Notes: a model not told the origin generated them from the letters alone. Positions 24,517-33,526 are shown, numbered from the stretch's first letter. The stretch: 64,000 nt of DNA from Cardiobacterium sp. Marseille-Q4385 (GCF_916618745.1 NZ_OU745373.1:124001-188000); one strand, 5' to 3'. A program made the numbers and translations.

Positions 24517-26310
24517 TTAGCCCGCCGGTTTTTCCCGCTTGCGGATATGCAGTTCTTTGAGTTGTTCTTCGCTGGCTTCCGAGGGGGCGTCGGTGAGCGG
24601 GTCGTAGGCGGTCTGGGTTTTCGGGAAGGCCATGACGTCACGGATGGATTTGGCGCCCGCCATCAGCATGATCAGGCGGTCGAGGCCGAAGGCGATGCCG
24701 CCGTGCGGCGGGCAGCCGTATTTGAGGGCGTTCAGCAGGAAGCCAAATTTTTGTTGTGCTTCTTCTTCGCCGATGCCGAGGCTTTGGAAGACACGTTGTT
24801 GCATGTCGTCGCGGTGGATACGAATGGAGCCGCCGCCAACTTCGGTGCCGTTCAGCACCATGTCGTAGGCGCGCGAGAGGACTTCGCCGGGGTTGCTGTC
24901 GAGTTCGTCGAGGTTCGCGGTTTTTGGCTGGGTGAAGGGGTGGTGCATGGAGTACCAGCGTTTGTCTTTTTCGTCGTATTCGAACATCGGGAATTCAATA
25001 ACCCACAGCGGTGCCCAAGGACCAGTGAGCATGTTGAGGTCGTGACCGACTTTGATGCGCAACGCACCGATGGCGTCGTTGACGATGCTGGCTTTGTCTG
25101 CACCGAAGAAGATGAGGTCGCCATTTTCGGCGCCGACGCGTTGTACGATGTCAAGCGCGATAGCACCTTCTGCACCGCCTTCTTTGGTGAGGAATTTGAC
25201 GATGGGCGATTGCAGACCTTCGGCGCTGGTTTTGTCGTTGACTTTGATGTAAGCGAGACCTTTGGCGCCGTAGCGGGCGACGTAGGCGGTGTAGTCGTCA
25301 ATTTCTTTGCGGGTGAGTTTGTTGCCGCCGGGGATTTTCAGGGCAACAACACGGCCGTTTTCTTGGGCGGCGACGCTGGCAAAGACTTTGAAGCCGCTGT
25401 CTTTAACGAGGTCGGCGATGTCCACGAGTTCGAGCGGGATACGCAGGTCAGGTTTGTCCGAGGCGTAGCGACGCATGGCCTCACGGTAAGTCATGCGCGG
25501 GAAGGGATCAGGCAGGTCAACGTTCAGGTGTTCTTTGAAGATGCCGCGAATCATGGTTTCCATGAGCTGCATGATGTCTTCTTCTTCAAGGAAGGAGGTT
25601 TCGATATCAAGCTGGGTAAATTCGGGCTGGCGGTCGGCGCGCAGGTCTTCGTCGCGGAAGCAGCGCACGATTTGGTAGTAGCGGTCGAAGCCGCTCATCA
25701 TCAGCATTTGTTTGAAGAGTTGCGGCGATTGCGGCAGGGCGAAGAATTTGCCGGGGTGGGTACGTGAGGGGACAAGGTAGTCGCGCGCGCCTTCCGGGGT
25801 GGCTTTGGTCAGCATCGGGGTTTCGATATCAAGGAAGCCGTGATCATCCAGGCAGCGGCGCAGGGAGGAAGCGACTTTGCTGCGCAGGATGAGGTTTTTC
25901 TGCATGACTTCGCGGCGCAGGTCAATGGTGCGGTTTTTCAGGCGCACTTCTTCGGAGACGTTGTCTTCGTCAAGTTGGAAGGGCAGCGCTTCGGATTTGG
26001 AGAGAACGGTGAGCACTTTGCCGAGGATTTCGATTTTGCCGCTGGCCATGTCGGGATTTTCGGTGCCCGCCGGACGTAGGCGGACGCGGCCTTCGATGGC
26101 GAGGCAGTATTCGCTGCGCACTTGTTCGGCAAGAGCGAAGGCTTCGGCGGTGTCGGGGTCGATAACGATTTGCACGAGGCCGCTGCGGTCGCGCAAGTCA
26201 ATGAAGATGACGCCGCCGTGGTCACGTCGGCGGTGTACCCAGCCGGCGACTTTGACGGTTTCGCCATCAAGCTTTTCAGTCACGTCTGCCGCATAGTGTT
26301 GTCTGTACAT
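24517..26310 (-). CDS. aspS: Aspartyl-tRNA synthetase
   Basis: Charges tRNA-Asp. 597 residues (E. coli 590). The N-terminal OB-fold anticodon-binding domain covers about 1-105 (VAGWVHRRRDHGGVIFIDLRD), class II motif 2 is CFRDEDLRADRQPEFTQLD, the bacterial GAD insertion spans about 290-415 and motif 3 is GIAFGLDRLIMLMAG. ATG 26310 follows AGGAAAACAC; a longer frame upstream lacks a site. It stands alone on the minus strand. Confidence 0.96.
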   Translation of the reverse strand: MYRQHYAADVTEKLDGETVKVAGWVHRRRDHGGVIFIDLRDRSGLVQIVIDPDTAEAFALAEQVRSEYCLAIEGRVRLRPAGTENPDMASGKIEILGKVLTVLSKSEALPFQLDEDNVSEEVRLKNRTIDLRREVMQKNLILRSKVASSLRRCLDDHGFLDIETPMLTKATPEGARDYLVPSRTHPGKFFALPQSPQLFKQMLMMSGFDRYYQIVRCFRDEDLRADRQPEFTQLDIETSFLEEEDIMQLMETMIRGIFKEHLNVDLPDPFPRMTYREAMRRYASDKPDLRIPLELVDIADLVKDSGFKVFASVAAQENGRVVALKIPGGNKLTRKEIDDYTAYVARYGAKGLAYIKVNDKTSAEGLQSPIVKFLTKEGGAEGAIALDIVQRVGAENGDLIFFGADKASIVNDAIGALRIKVGHDLNMLTGPWAPLWVIEFPMFEYDEKDKRWYSMHHPFTQPKTANLDELDSNPGEVLSRAYDMVLNGTEVGGGSIRIHRDDMQQRVFQSLGIGEEEAQQKFGFLLNALKYGCPPHGGIAFGLDRLIMLMAGAKSIRDVMAFPKTQTAYDPLTDAPSEASEEQLKELHIRKREKPAG

Positions 26311-26449
26311 GTGTTTTCCTTTTTGGGTAATAACGGTAAATGAGGCGGTCAAGGGCATCCCCTGCCGCTGCGTTTGATGTGTTTTTTTGTGCGGCAGGCC
26401 GTCGCTACGACAAATACCGCCAGATTTTAAGCGGTCGCATTATAGTGCC

Positions 26450-26815
26450 TCAGTTTCGCTCACGGTAGATTCGCAGGCCGACTTCCCGCGTGGCTTCGAG
26501 TGCGCCAGGTTTCTGGATGTCGAGGCGGATATTGGCGGCAAGCGGGTAGGCAGCGAGCAGGTGCGCGGCAAGGTGTTCGGCGAAGGCTTCGATGAGGCCG
26601 TATTGACTGTTTTCCGCATATTTTATGATGTCGGCACAGATAGCGGCGTAATCTAGTGCCTGCTTGATGTCATCCGCTTCGCCGGCAGCACGGGTGTCGG
26701 TACCCAGTTCGCAGCTGATGATGAGGGTTTGCTTCGCCGCGCGTTCATGGGGCAAAATGCCGATGACGGTTCGTACCCGTATTGCATGGATGTAGATGAT
26801 GTCTTGCATAGTCAT
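26450..26815 (-). CDS. folB: Dihydroneopterin aldolase
   Basis: Converts 7,8-dihydroneopterin to 6-hydroxymethyl-7,8-dihydropterin and glycolaldehyde in folate synthesis. 121 residues. It has the family N-terminus DIIYIHAIRVRTVIGILPHER with the pterin-anchoring Glu nearby, DYAAICADI in the middle and the catalytic Lys in LDIQKPGAL. Two in-frame ATGs two codons apart (26815, 26809) are both possible. It is divergent from plsY, a common pairing in gammaproteobacteria. Confidence 0.93.
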   Translation of the reverse strand: MTMQDIIYIHAIRVRTVIGILPHERAAKQTLIISCELGTDTRAAGEADDIKQALDYAAICADIIKYAENSQYGLIEAFAEHLAAHLLAAYPLAANIRLDIQKPGALEATREVGLRIYRERN

Positions 26816-26861
26816 AGGGTTATGAATGATTTTTTCTGAATTATCGCACTCAGGGGGTGTT

Positions 26862-27527
26862 ATGCAACATTTTCTTTTTTGCTTTTTCGGCGCAATTGCC
26901 GGCTATGTTTGCGGCTCGTTATCTTCGGCGGTGATTGTCTGCCGTGCCATGGGTTTTGGCGATCCGCGTACGCTCGGCTCAGGTAATCCGGGGGCGACAA
27001 ATGTGTTGCGCATTGCCGGGGAAAAGGCTGCTGCCATCACCCTGGCAGGCGATTTGCTGAAAGGCCTTATCCCTGTTGTGGTTTTCATCATTTTGCGTCG
27101 TTTTTTCCCGGCCGGCATTGATGATTTGGTGATTGTGCTGGTCGGTCTTGGTGCGTTTTTCGGCCATTTGTATCCGATATTCTTCAATTTTGAAGGTGGC
27201 AAAGGGGTGGCAACGGCTTTTGGCGTATTGCTTGCCTGGAATCCCATCGTCGCCCTGCTTGGCGCCGCTATTTGGGGCGCAGTGTTTTACAACACGCGCA
27301 TTTCTTCGCTTTCCGCCTTGTCTGCCGCTGCCTTTGTTGCGATCGCCTCTATTTTTTATACGCCGGGGAAAGACTGGGCCTATATGTTGACGGCGGTATT
27401 CATCATCGTCGGCATGCTGTTCTACCGGCACCGCAGCAATATCGAGCGACTCCTTAAGGGTGAGGAGGCTCCGTTTGGCGGCGGCAAGATGAAAGACCCG
27501 TTTGCGGATGAGGACGATGACGAGTAA
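26862..27527 (+). CDS. plsY: Glycerol-3-phosphate acyltransferase
   Basis: Transfers acyl groups from acyl-phosphate to glycerol-3-phosphate, the first step of phospholipid synthesis, in the inner membrane. 221 residues with five helices and the conserved loops GSGNPGATNVLR (about 40-51) and FGHLYPIFFNFEGGKGVAT (about 103-121). The start at 26862 follows AGGGGG; an upstream ATG at 26826 lacks one. A charged C-terminal tail (KDPFADEDDDE) is longer than in E. coli. Confidence 0.94.
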   Translation: MQHFLFCFFGAIAGYVCGSLSSAVIVCRAMGFGDPRTLGSGNPGATNVLRIAGEKAAAITLAGDLLKGLIPVVVFIILRRFFPAGIDDLVIVLVGLGAFFGHLYPIFFNFEGGKGVATAFGVLLAWNPIVALLGAAIWGAVFYNTRISSLSALSAAAFVAIASIFYTPGKDWAYMLTAVFIIVGMLFYRHRSNIERLLKGEEAPFGGGKMKDPFADEDDDE

Positions 27528-27540
27528 TTGAGTCTATAAA

Positions 27541-27567
27541 AAAGCCCCGGAAATCCGGGGCTTTTTT
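27541..27567. terminator. Bidirectional terminator between plsY and bfd
   Basis: AAAGCCCCGG-AAAT-CCGGGGCTTTTTT, with A and T runs on both sides, serving the convergent genes. Confidence 0.88.
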
Positions 27568-27570
27568 GAT

Positions 27571-27756
27571 TCAGGCTGCGTGATAAACCGCTGGCTTGGC
27601 GTGGGATTCAACCAGATTTTCCACCGTCTCGCAGCATCTGCCGCAGCAACTGCCTGCGCCCAACGTGGCGGCAATGGCGGCAGTGCTGTCATGTCCCTGG
27701 GCGATAGCGTCAATGATTTGGCGATCGGTAATGCCTTGGCAAATACAAACGTACAT
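27571..27756 (-). CDS. bfd: Bacterioferritin-associated ferredoxin
   Basis: Small [2Fe-2S] protein that reduces bacterioferritin so that stored iron is released. 61 residues. The four cluster cysteines are visible as MYVCICQG (Cys4, Cys6) and GSCCGRCC (a CxxC pair near residues 37-41). The gene is usually Fur-repressed; no clear Fur site was seen in the short upstream region. No bacterioferritin gene is in the window. Confidence 0.92.
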   Translation of the reverse strand: MYVCICQGITDRQIIDAIAQGHDSTAAIAATLGAGSCCGRCCETVENLVESHAKPAVYHAA

Positions 27757-27869
27757 GTGGATGGGAAGTAATGTTATTTGAATTTAATGTAACGGCAAAC
27801 CGCCGTATAGTCAAACCTTTTCACGGGTGGCGCGTTGTGCGGCGGCGGCGCATATGAAAGAATAGCCAC

Positions 27870-28475
27870 ATGGATAATGATCAACCTGATAACAATATTT
27901 TTGATGCAAAGGGCTACCGCTTTAATGTCGGTATCGTCCTGCTTAACGCACACAACCAGGCTTTTTGGGGACGCCGCAGCGGGCAGGATTCCTGGCAATT
28001 CCCGCAGGGCGGGATTAACGCCGGCGAATCAAGCGAACAGGCGATGTGGCGCGAGCTCTTTGAGGAAACCGGCCTTGGCCCGGCGGATGTGTCGTTGCTC
28101 GGCGAAACGCGCGACTGGCTCTATTACCGCCTGCCGGTGCGCTACCGCCGCCGCCGTCGCCCCGGCATGGTGCAATGCATCGGGCAGAAGCAAAAATGGT
28201 TCCTGCTGCGCCTCGAAAGCGGTGATCCGGCGGTGAATTTGCACGCCTCCGGGCAACCGCCGGAATTCGACGAATGGTGCTGGATTGATTACTTCGCGCC
28301 ACCCTCGCAGGTTGTGCATTTCAAACGCAAGGTTTATCGCCAGGCACTAGACGAATTGGCTCAACTGCTGCCGCCAGATGCCGTGCAACGACCGCTGTCC
28401 CCGCCACAGCAACACAGCGCAACGGCATCGGCGGACAAACAAAAGGCGCCGTCGTTTGCCCGTATGAGGAAATAA
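27870..28475 (+). CDS. rppH: RNA 5'-pyrophosphohydrolase
   Basis: Nudix hydrolase that removes pyrophosphate from the 5' end of mRNA and so triggers decay. 201 residues (E. coli 176); the extra length is a C-terminal tail rich in Gln, Ser and Pro. The N-terminus keeps KGYRFNVGIVLLN, QDSWQFPQGG and the Nudix box GGINAGESSEQAMWRELFEE from residue 47. The middle has a WFLLRLESG and an EFDEWCWI segment typical of RppH. Single gene with terminator. Confidence 0.95.
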   Translation: MDNDQPDNNIFDAKGYRFNVGIVLLNAHNQAFWGRRSGQDSWQFPQGGINAGESSEQAMWRELFEETGLGPADVSLLGETRDWLYYRLPVRYRRRRRPGMVQCIGQKQKWFLLRLESGDPAVNLHASGQPPEFDEWCWIDYFAPPSQVVHFKRKVYRQALDELAQLLPPDAVQRPLSPPQQHSATASADKQKAPSFARMRK

Positions 28476-28479
28476 AAAA

Positions 28480-28499
28480 GCCCGCAGAGCGGGTTTTTT
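28480..28499 (+). terminator. Terminator of rppH
   Basis: GCCCGC-AGA-GCGGGTTTTTT. Confidence 0.85.
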
Positions 28500-28662
28500 C
28501 ACGCCAGACACCGCCTGAACACCCAACAAGCATCACGGAACATCCGCCAAATAATGATTGAAAATTACAAATGCGAGAGTTTCCTATTTACAGCAACTAT
28601 ATAACAGCGTATCGTAGTGCACGGGCAAACACCCAATTTTTCACACATTTTTAACGAGGTTT

Positions 28663-29544
28663 ATGATGAAAAAACTCTTTTTCTTGTTGTTTTGCGGCTT
28701 TTGCGCACCGCTTTTTGCCGCTGACAAGCCGTTTACCGTGGTTACCACCTTCACCGTCATCGCCGATATGGCGCAAGAAGTCGCGGGTAATGATGCACAG
28801 GTACTGTCCATCACCAAGCCGGGCGCGGAGATTCACGATTATGAACCGACGCCGCAGGATTTGGTCAAGGCGCAGCAGGCAGACTTGATTCTCTGGAACG
28901 GACTCAATCTGGAACGCTGGTTTGAGCGCTTCTTTGCCAACGTCAAAGGTGTGCCGTCCGTGGTCGTGACCGAAGGCATCGAGCCGATGTCCATTCACGG
29001 CGGCGATTATGACGGTAAACCAAACCCGCACGCCTGGATGTCGGTCGCCAACGCCAAAATCTATGTGCAAAACATCGAAAAGGCGCTCGCCAAGCACGAT
29101 CCCGCTCATGCTGACAACTACCACAAAAACGCCGCCGCCTATCTCGCCAAACTGGATGCAATGGATGCCAAGCTGAAAGCGGAAGTCGAAAAAATCCCGG
29201 CGGAACAACGCTGGCTGGTTTCCAGCGAGGGCGCATTCAGCTATCTCGCCAAAGATCTCGGCTTCAAAGAAGCCTATCTGTGGCCGATCAACGCTGAACA
29301 GCAGGGCACACCGCAACAAGTCAGTGCACTGATTGAAACCGTCCGCGCCAACAAAATTCCGGTGGTATTCAGCGAAAGCACCATTTCCGACAAGCCCGCA
29401 AAACAAGTCGCGAAAGAAACTGGCGCCAAATACGGCGGCGTGCTCTACGTAGATTCCCTCTCAACCGCCGACGGTCCGGTGCCGACCTATCTCGACCTGC
29501 TCAAAGTAACCACGGATACCGTCATCAATGGCTTCCAACCCTGA
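28663..29544 (+). CDS. sitA: Mn/Fe ABC transporter substrate-binding protein (SitA/YfeA type)
   Basis: Periplasmic cluster A-I metal-binding protein. 293 residues with a signal peptide (MMKKLFFLLFCGFCAPLFAA). The four metal ligands of the Mn/Fe subgroup are seen as His58, His123 (NPHAWMS), Glu189 and Asp264. There is no His-rich loop of the zinc-type ZnuA, which supports manganese or ferrous iron. GAGGTTT precedes two adjacent ATGs. It heads a tightly overlapping four-gene operon. A Fur or MntR box is expected upstream, but none is convincing. Confidence 0.88.
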   Translation: MMKKLFFLLFCGFCAPLFAADKPFTVVTTFTVIADMAQEVAGNDAQVLSITKPGAEIHDYEPTPQDLVKAQQADLILWNGLNLERWFERFFANVKGVPSVVVTEGIEPMSIHGGDYDGKPNPHAWMSVANAKIYVQNIEKALAKHDPAHADNYHKNAAAYLAKLDAMDAKLKAEVEKIPAEQRWLVSSEGAFSYLAKDLGFKEAYLWPINAEQQGTPQQVSALIETVRANKIPVVFSESTISDKPAKQVAKETGAKYGGVLYVDSLSTADGPVPTYLDLLKVTTDTVINGFQP

Positions 29545-30373
29545 CTCGCCCTTGCAGCCTCCCTCGCTTGCGGTAGAAAACGTCAGCGTTACCTACCCGA
29601 ACGGGCACCGCGCCATCGAAAACGTCACCTTCACCCTCGAGGGCAGCACCGTGTGCGCCCTCGTCGGGGTGAACGGCTCCGGCAAATCGACCCTGTTCAA
29701 CACCATCATGGGCATCGTCCGCCCGCAAACCGGCACGGTGCAGGTCAATGGCCTGCCCGTCGCCCAGGCGATGCGGCAGAACGGCATCGCCTACGTCCCG
29801 CAAAGCGAGAATATCGACTGGCACTTCCCCATCCTCGTCAAAGACGTGGTCATGCTTGGCCGCTACGGCCACATGGGCTTCCTGCGCCGCGCGCGGCCGC
29901 AAGACCACGCCGCAGTCGCTGCCGCGCTGGAGCGCCTCGGCATCGCCGATCTTGCCGGACGGCAAATCGGCGCACTCTCCGGCGGGCAGAAAAAGCGCGT
30001 CTTCCTTGCCCGCGCACTGGCTCAGGAAAGCCGCATCATCCTCCTGGACGAACCCTTTACCGGCGTAGACGCCAAAACCGAATACGCGGTAATGGAACTC
30101 CTGAAAACCCTGCGCAGCGAGGGCTACCTCATGCTCGTCTCCACGCACAACCTCGGCGCCGTGCCGCAATACTGCAACGAAGTCGTCCTCATCAACCGCA
30201 GCATCATCGCCCACGGCGGCATTGACGACATCTACACCGTTGATAACCTCGAACGCGCCTTCGGCAGCGTCCTGAAAAACATCGGCCTTGGCGACGTTGC
30301 CCCGCAAGTACGCATCATCAGCGACGACGAACACCCCGCCGTCTTCGTCGATAACCGGAACAACAACTCGTGA
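29528..30373 (+). CDS. sitB: Mn/Fe ABC transporter ATP-binding protein (SitB type)
   Basis: 281-residue ATPase that drives the SitC/SitD permease. Walker A GVNGSGKST near residue 48, signature LSGGQKKR near 155, Walker B IILLDEP near 174, and the switch His in STHN near 207. The start overlaps the end of sitA by 17 bases. A C-terminal extension of about 30 residues carries many Asp and Asn. Confidence 0.9.
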   Translation: MASNPDSPLQPPSLAVENVSVTYPNGHRAIENVTFTLEGSTVCALVGVNGSGKSTLFNTIMGIVRPQTGTVQVNGLPVAQAMRQNGIAYVPQSENIDWHFPILVKDVVMLGRYGHMGFLRRARPQDHAAVAAALERLGIADLAGRQIGALSGGQKKRVFLARALAQESRIILLDEPFTGVDAKTEYAVMELLKTLRSEGYLMLVSTHNLGAVPQYCNEVVLINRSIIAHGGIDDIYTVDNLERAFGSVLKNIGLGDVAPQVRIISDDEHPAVFVDNRNNNS

Positions 30374-31203
30374 ACGCCCTGCTCGAACCGCTCTCTTACG
30401 ACTTCATGCTCAAAGCACTCCTGAGCAGCGCGGCAGTCGGCGGCGTTTGCGCCCTGCTCTCGGTGTACCTCATGCTCAAAGGCTGGTCGCTCATTGGCGA
30501 CGCCCTCTCCCATGCCGTCGTCCCCGGCGTCGCGCTCGCCTACCTGTGGCGCCTGCCTTATGCCCTCGGCGCCTTCACCACCGGCATCCTTGCCGCTGCT
30601 GCCATGCTCCTCCTGAAACGCCTGCCCATGCTGCGTCAGGACGCCATCATCGGCTTCGTCTTCACCCTCTTCTTCGCCGCCGGCCTCTTCATCATCTCGC
30701 TCTACCCGACGGCGGTGAACCTGCAAGCCGTCATCTACGGCAACATCCTCGGCATCGACGACCACGACCTGTGGCAAATGCTCGCCATCTGCGCCATCTC
30801 GCTCACCATCCTCGCCCTCAAATGGCGCGACCTGATGCTGCTCTTCTTCGACGACATCCAGGCCACGACCGCCGGACTTGCCGTTACCCGCCTGCGCTGG
30901 CTCTTCTTCCTGCTCGTCAGCGCAGCCGTCGTTGCCGCCCTGCAAACCGTCGGTGCCATCCTCGTCATTGCCCTGCTCATCACCCCCGGCGCGACCGCCT
31001 TCCTGCTCTGCCGCAGCTTTGGCCGCGTGCTTGTTACCGCCTTTGCTATCGGCACCATCACCGCCGTCCTCGGTACCTACCTTAGCTACTTCCTTGACAG
31101 TATCACCGGTGCCGTCGTCGTCGTCCTGCAAGGCTGCCTCTTTCTCGCCGTCTTCACCGTCCGCCGCCTGCAACACCTCGCCGCCCTGCGCCAAAGCTCA
31201 TGA
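30370..31203 (+). CDS. sitC: Mn/Fe ABC transporter permease (SitC type)
   Basis: 277-residue ABC-3 family permease with about eight helices. Family stretch LMLKGWSLIGDALSHAVVPG begins near residue 35. The start overlaps the end of sitB by four bases. It is a paralogue of the next gene; both permease chains are needed in Sit/Yfe systems. The end is rich in Val and Leu without extra domains. Confidence 0.9.
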   Translation: MNALLEPLSYDFMLKALLSSAAVGGVCALLSVYLMLKGWSLIGDALSHAVVPGVALAYLWRLPYALGAFTTGILAAAAMLLLKRLPMLRQDAIIGFVFTLFFAAGLFIISLYPTAVNLQAVIYGNILGIDDHDLWQMLAICAISLTILALKWRDLMLLFFDDIQATTAGLAVTRLRWLFFLLVSAAVVAALQTVGAILVIALLITPGATAFLLCRSFGRVLVTAFAIGTITAVLGTYLSYFLDSITGAVVVVLQGCLFLAVFTVRRLQHLAALRQSS

Positions 31204-32027
31204 ACATCCTCACCGACGTCCTGCAATACCCCTTCATGCAACAGGCGCTCGCCATCGCCCTGCTGCTCGGCATCACCTGCGCCCTGCTCTCCTGCTACAT
31301 CGTCCTCAAAGGCTGGGCGCTGATGGGCGACGCCATCTCGCACGCCATCCTGCCCGGCATCGTCATCGCCGCCGTCCTCGGCCTGCCGCTCATCGCAGGC
31401 GCTTTCGCCGCCGGACTCACCTGCACCCTGGCCACCGGCTGGCTCGAACGGCGCAGCACCCTGCAAAGCGACACCCTGCTCGGCATCACCTTCTCCACCC
31501 TCTTCGCCGCCGGCATCCTCCTCTTCCAGCACAGCGACAGCGACCAGCACCTCACCCATATCCTATTCGGCAACCTCCTTGGCATGCTGCCCGCGCAGCG
31601 CTGGCAAGTCATCACCATCTGCGCGCTGGTGCTCCTCATCCTCGCCAGCAAATGGCGCGACTACATGCTGTTTATCTTTGACGAAGCCCAGACCCGCCTC
31701 GCCGGCCTTTCCGTGTCATTCCTGCACACCAGCCTGCTCATCATGCTGACCCTCACCGCCATTGGCGCCATGCAAGCCGTCGGTGTCGTCCTCGTCGTCG
31801 CCATGCTGATTGCCCCCGGCGTCAGCGCCCAACTCGTCACCAAACGCTTCCACCACACCCTCGCCGTCGCGGTAGCGCTGGCGGTCGTGGCAAACATCAC
31901 AGGCGTCCTCATCAGCTTCCACTGGGACGCCTCAACCGGCGCCAGCATCGTCCTCTGCCAGGCGGCAGGCTTCTTCCTCATGCTTGGATTGCGCGCCTTG
32001 CAACACATGGGCAAACGGGCGGGATAG
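31200..32027 (+). CDS. sitD: Mn/Fe ABC transporter permease (SitD type)
   Basis: 275-residue ABC-3 permease, sister to the preceding gene, with the same motif (VLKGWALMGDAISHAILPG). ATGA overlap with sitC. It is the last gene of the operon; the 35-bp tandem array starts three bases after its stop, and no conventional terminator is seen before that array. Confidence 0.9.
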   Translation: MNILTDVLQYPFMQQALAIALLLGITCALLSCYIVLKGWALMGDAISHAILPGIVIAAVLGLPLIAGAFAAGLTCTLATGWLERRSTLQSDTLLGITFSTLFAAGILLFQHSDSDQHLTHILFGNLLGMLPAQRWQVITICALVLLILASKWRDYMLFIFDEAQTRLAGLSVSFLHTSLLIMLTLTAIGAMQAVGVVLVVAMLIAPGVSAQLVTKRFHHTLAVAVALAVVANITGVLISFHWDASTGASIVLCQAAGFFLMLGLRALQHMGKRAG

Positions 32028-32029
32028 CC

Positions 32030-32333
32030 CAGGATTTATCCCGCTTGGCGGCTACCCACGAACCCAGGATTTATCCCGCTTGGCGGCTGCCCGCGAATCC
32101 AGGTTTTATCCCGCTTGGCGGCAGCCCGCGAATCCAGGCTTTATCCCGCTTGGCGGCTGCCCGCAAACCCAGTGTTTATCCCGCTTGGCGGCTGCCCGCG
32201 AACCCAGGATTTATCCCGCTTGGCGGCAGCCCGTGAACCCAGGATTTATCTCGCTTGGCGACTGCCCACGAATCCAGGTTTTATCCCGCTTGGCGACTGC
32301 CCGCGAACCCAGGATTTATCCCGCTTGGCAGCT
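32030..32333 (+). repeat. Tandem array of nine 35-bp units
   Basis: Nearly nine copies, each CAGGATTTATCCCGCTTGGC followed by GGCTGCCCGCGAATC with few changes. Each unit contains the CCGCTTGGCGG core of the dispersed family. The array fills the gap between sitD and the TPM-domain gene. Because 35 is not a multiple of three, units read in all frames, and the open frames across it are artefacts of the repeat. Confidence 0.92.
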
Positions 32334-32384
32334 GCTTTACCCATAACGCTACAATGCCGCAGCCATCCCTGCCGAGAACGCTCC

Positions 32385-33341
32385 ATGATCCGCATCCTCA
32401 TCAGCCTTATCCTCGCCCTTTGCATCCCGGCCTATGCCGTCAGCCCCGATGCCCTCAAACTTGACCGCCCCGTCATTGACCAGGCAGAAATCCTCAGCGA
32501 CGCCCAGGAAGCCGCACTTGCCACCCGACTGCGCGGCTGGTACGACGACGGCCTGATGCAAGCGGCTGTCGTCATTGTGGACAGCACCGACGGCATCCCG
32601 CTAAAGGACTACAGCCAAACCCTCTTTGCCCGCTGGCAACTGGGCGATACCAGCAAAAACGACGGACTGCTCATCCTTATCGCCCATCGCGACCACCGCT
32701 TGCGCATCCAGCCTGGGCGCGGGCTGGATGACATCCTCAGCACAGACCACCTGCAAGACATCATCAACACCCGCATCACCCCCGCCTTCAAGCGCGGCGA
32801 CTACCCTGGCGGCATTGATAGCGGCCTTGATGCCATCATTTCCCGCCTCACCGCCCCGCCGCCGGCACCGATCACGCAGCGCGACTACAACTTCTTCCTG
32901 CTCACCCTGGTCTGCACCTGCGTACTCGGCTGGTACCTCGGCAAACGCCGCCGCTTCCGCATCTCCATTCCACCGCTCTGCGGCGCCGGCTGGGCGCTGT
33001 TCGGCATCTTCTATGGCGTCAACAGCGGCCTTGTTTTTGGCAGTGTCATCTTGCTCATCCTTGGCAGCACCATCCTTGCCTGGCTCCGCATCGCCTTTGG
33101 CAAAGCCCAGACGAACACCGCGGATAGCCCCGCCGGACTGGAAGATGCGGACGACGACAATGACGATGGAAATGACGGGGATGACGTGAATAAGGTGGAT
33201 ACAGCCGCCCGTCGTCGTGAACGCCGCGACGATAGCGACTCCTACCGCAGCACATACAACAGCAGTGATAGCGGCAGCAGCAGTTACGACGGCGGCGGTG
33301 GCAGCAGTAGCGACAACGGCGGCGCAGACGGTTCATGGTGA
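32385..33341 (+). CDS. TPM-domain protein (YgcG family)
   Basis: 318 residues. A signal peptide (1-18, ending IPAYA) is followed by a TPM_phosphatase domain at about 25-160 (VIDQAEILSDAQEAALATRL, NDGLLILIAHRDHRLRIQPG). Two helices lie near 175-235, and the tail is first acidic (DADDDNDDGNDGDD), then Ser/Gly-rich (YDGGGGSSSDNGGADGSW), as in the YgcG group. The family is membrane-anchored with the TPM domain outside; roles in photosystem or respiratory complex repair are known only for relatives. ATG 32385 follows GAGAACG. Confidence 0.82.
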   Translation: MIRILISLILALCIPAYAVSPDALKLDRPVIDQAEILSDAQEAALATRLRGWYDDGLMQAAVVIVDSTDGIPLKDYSQTLFARWQLGDTSKNDGLLILIAHRDHRLRIQPGRGLDDILSTDHLQDIINTRITPAFKRGDYPGGIDSGLDAIISRLTAPPPAPITQRDYNFFLLTLVCTCVLGWYLGKRRRFRISIPPLCGAGWALFGIFYGVNSGLVFGSVILLILGSTILAWLRIAFGKAQTNTADSPAGLEDADDDNDDGNDGDDVNKVDTAARRRERRDDSDSYRSTYNSSDSGSSSYDGGGGSSSDNGGADGSW

Positions 33342-33408
33342 GGGACATCGGAAGCCTTTGCTTGCCGTTGTGTTGCCGGGGGCTTCTGTGTATGATTGCG
33401 CGCGTTTC

Positions 33409-33484
33409 GCCGGTATAGCTCAGTTGGTAGAGCAGCGCATTCGTAACGCGCAGGTCATGGGTTCAAGTCCCTTTACCGGCTCCA
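33409..33484 (+). tRNA. tRNA-Thr (anticodon CGT)
   Basis: 76 bases folding into a cloverleaf with encoded CCA. The acceptor GCCGGTA pairs with TACCGGC, the D arm is GCTC...GAGC, and the anticodon loop TTCGTAA reads ACG codons. The T loop is TTCAAGT. Two stem positions are mispaired: A31-C39 in the anticodon stem and T50-T64 in the T stem. This isoacceptor overlaps in function with tRNA-Thr(UGU), so weak pairing may be tolerated. A hairpin terminator follows. Confidence 0.93.
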
Positions 33485-33504
33485 TTTTTACCTTGATTTT
33501 TTTA

Positions 33505-33526
33505 CCCCGCTGCGGCGGGGTTTTTT
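33505..33526 (+). terminator. Terminator of tRNA-Thr
   Basis: CCCCGC-TGCG-GCGGGG followed by six T. Confidence 0.85.

Noticed and set aside
28540..28600. Fur or MntR operator upstream of sitA
   Set aside because: AATAATGAT is present near 28550, but the other half-site does not match well enough to claim an operator.
30288..31085. Plus-strand frame rich in Arg, His and Pro across sitC
   Set aside because: It is a frame-shifted shadow of the SitC permease gene, which overlaps its neighbours cleanly and has family motifs.
32030..32333. CRISPR array
   Set aside because: Units are directly tandem at 35 bases, with no distinct spacers, and no cas genes are nearby.
32115..32384. Long in-frame N-terminal extension of the TPM-domain protein through the 35-bp array
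   Set aside because: The residues repeat because the DNA repeats. A signal peptide and a ribosome site place the start at 32385.
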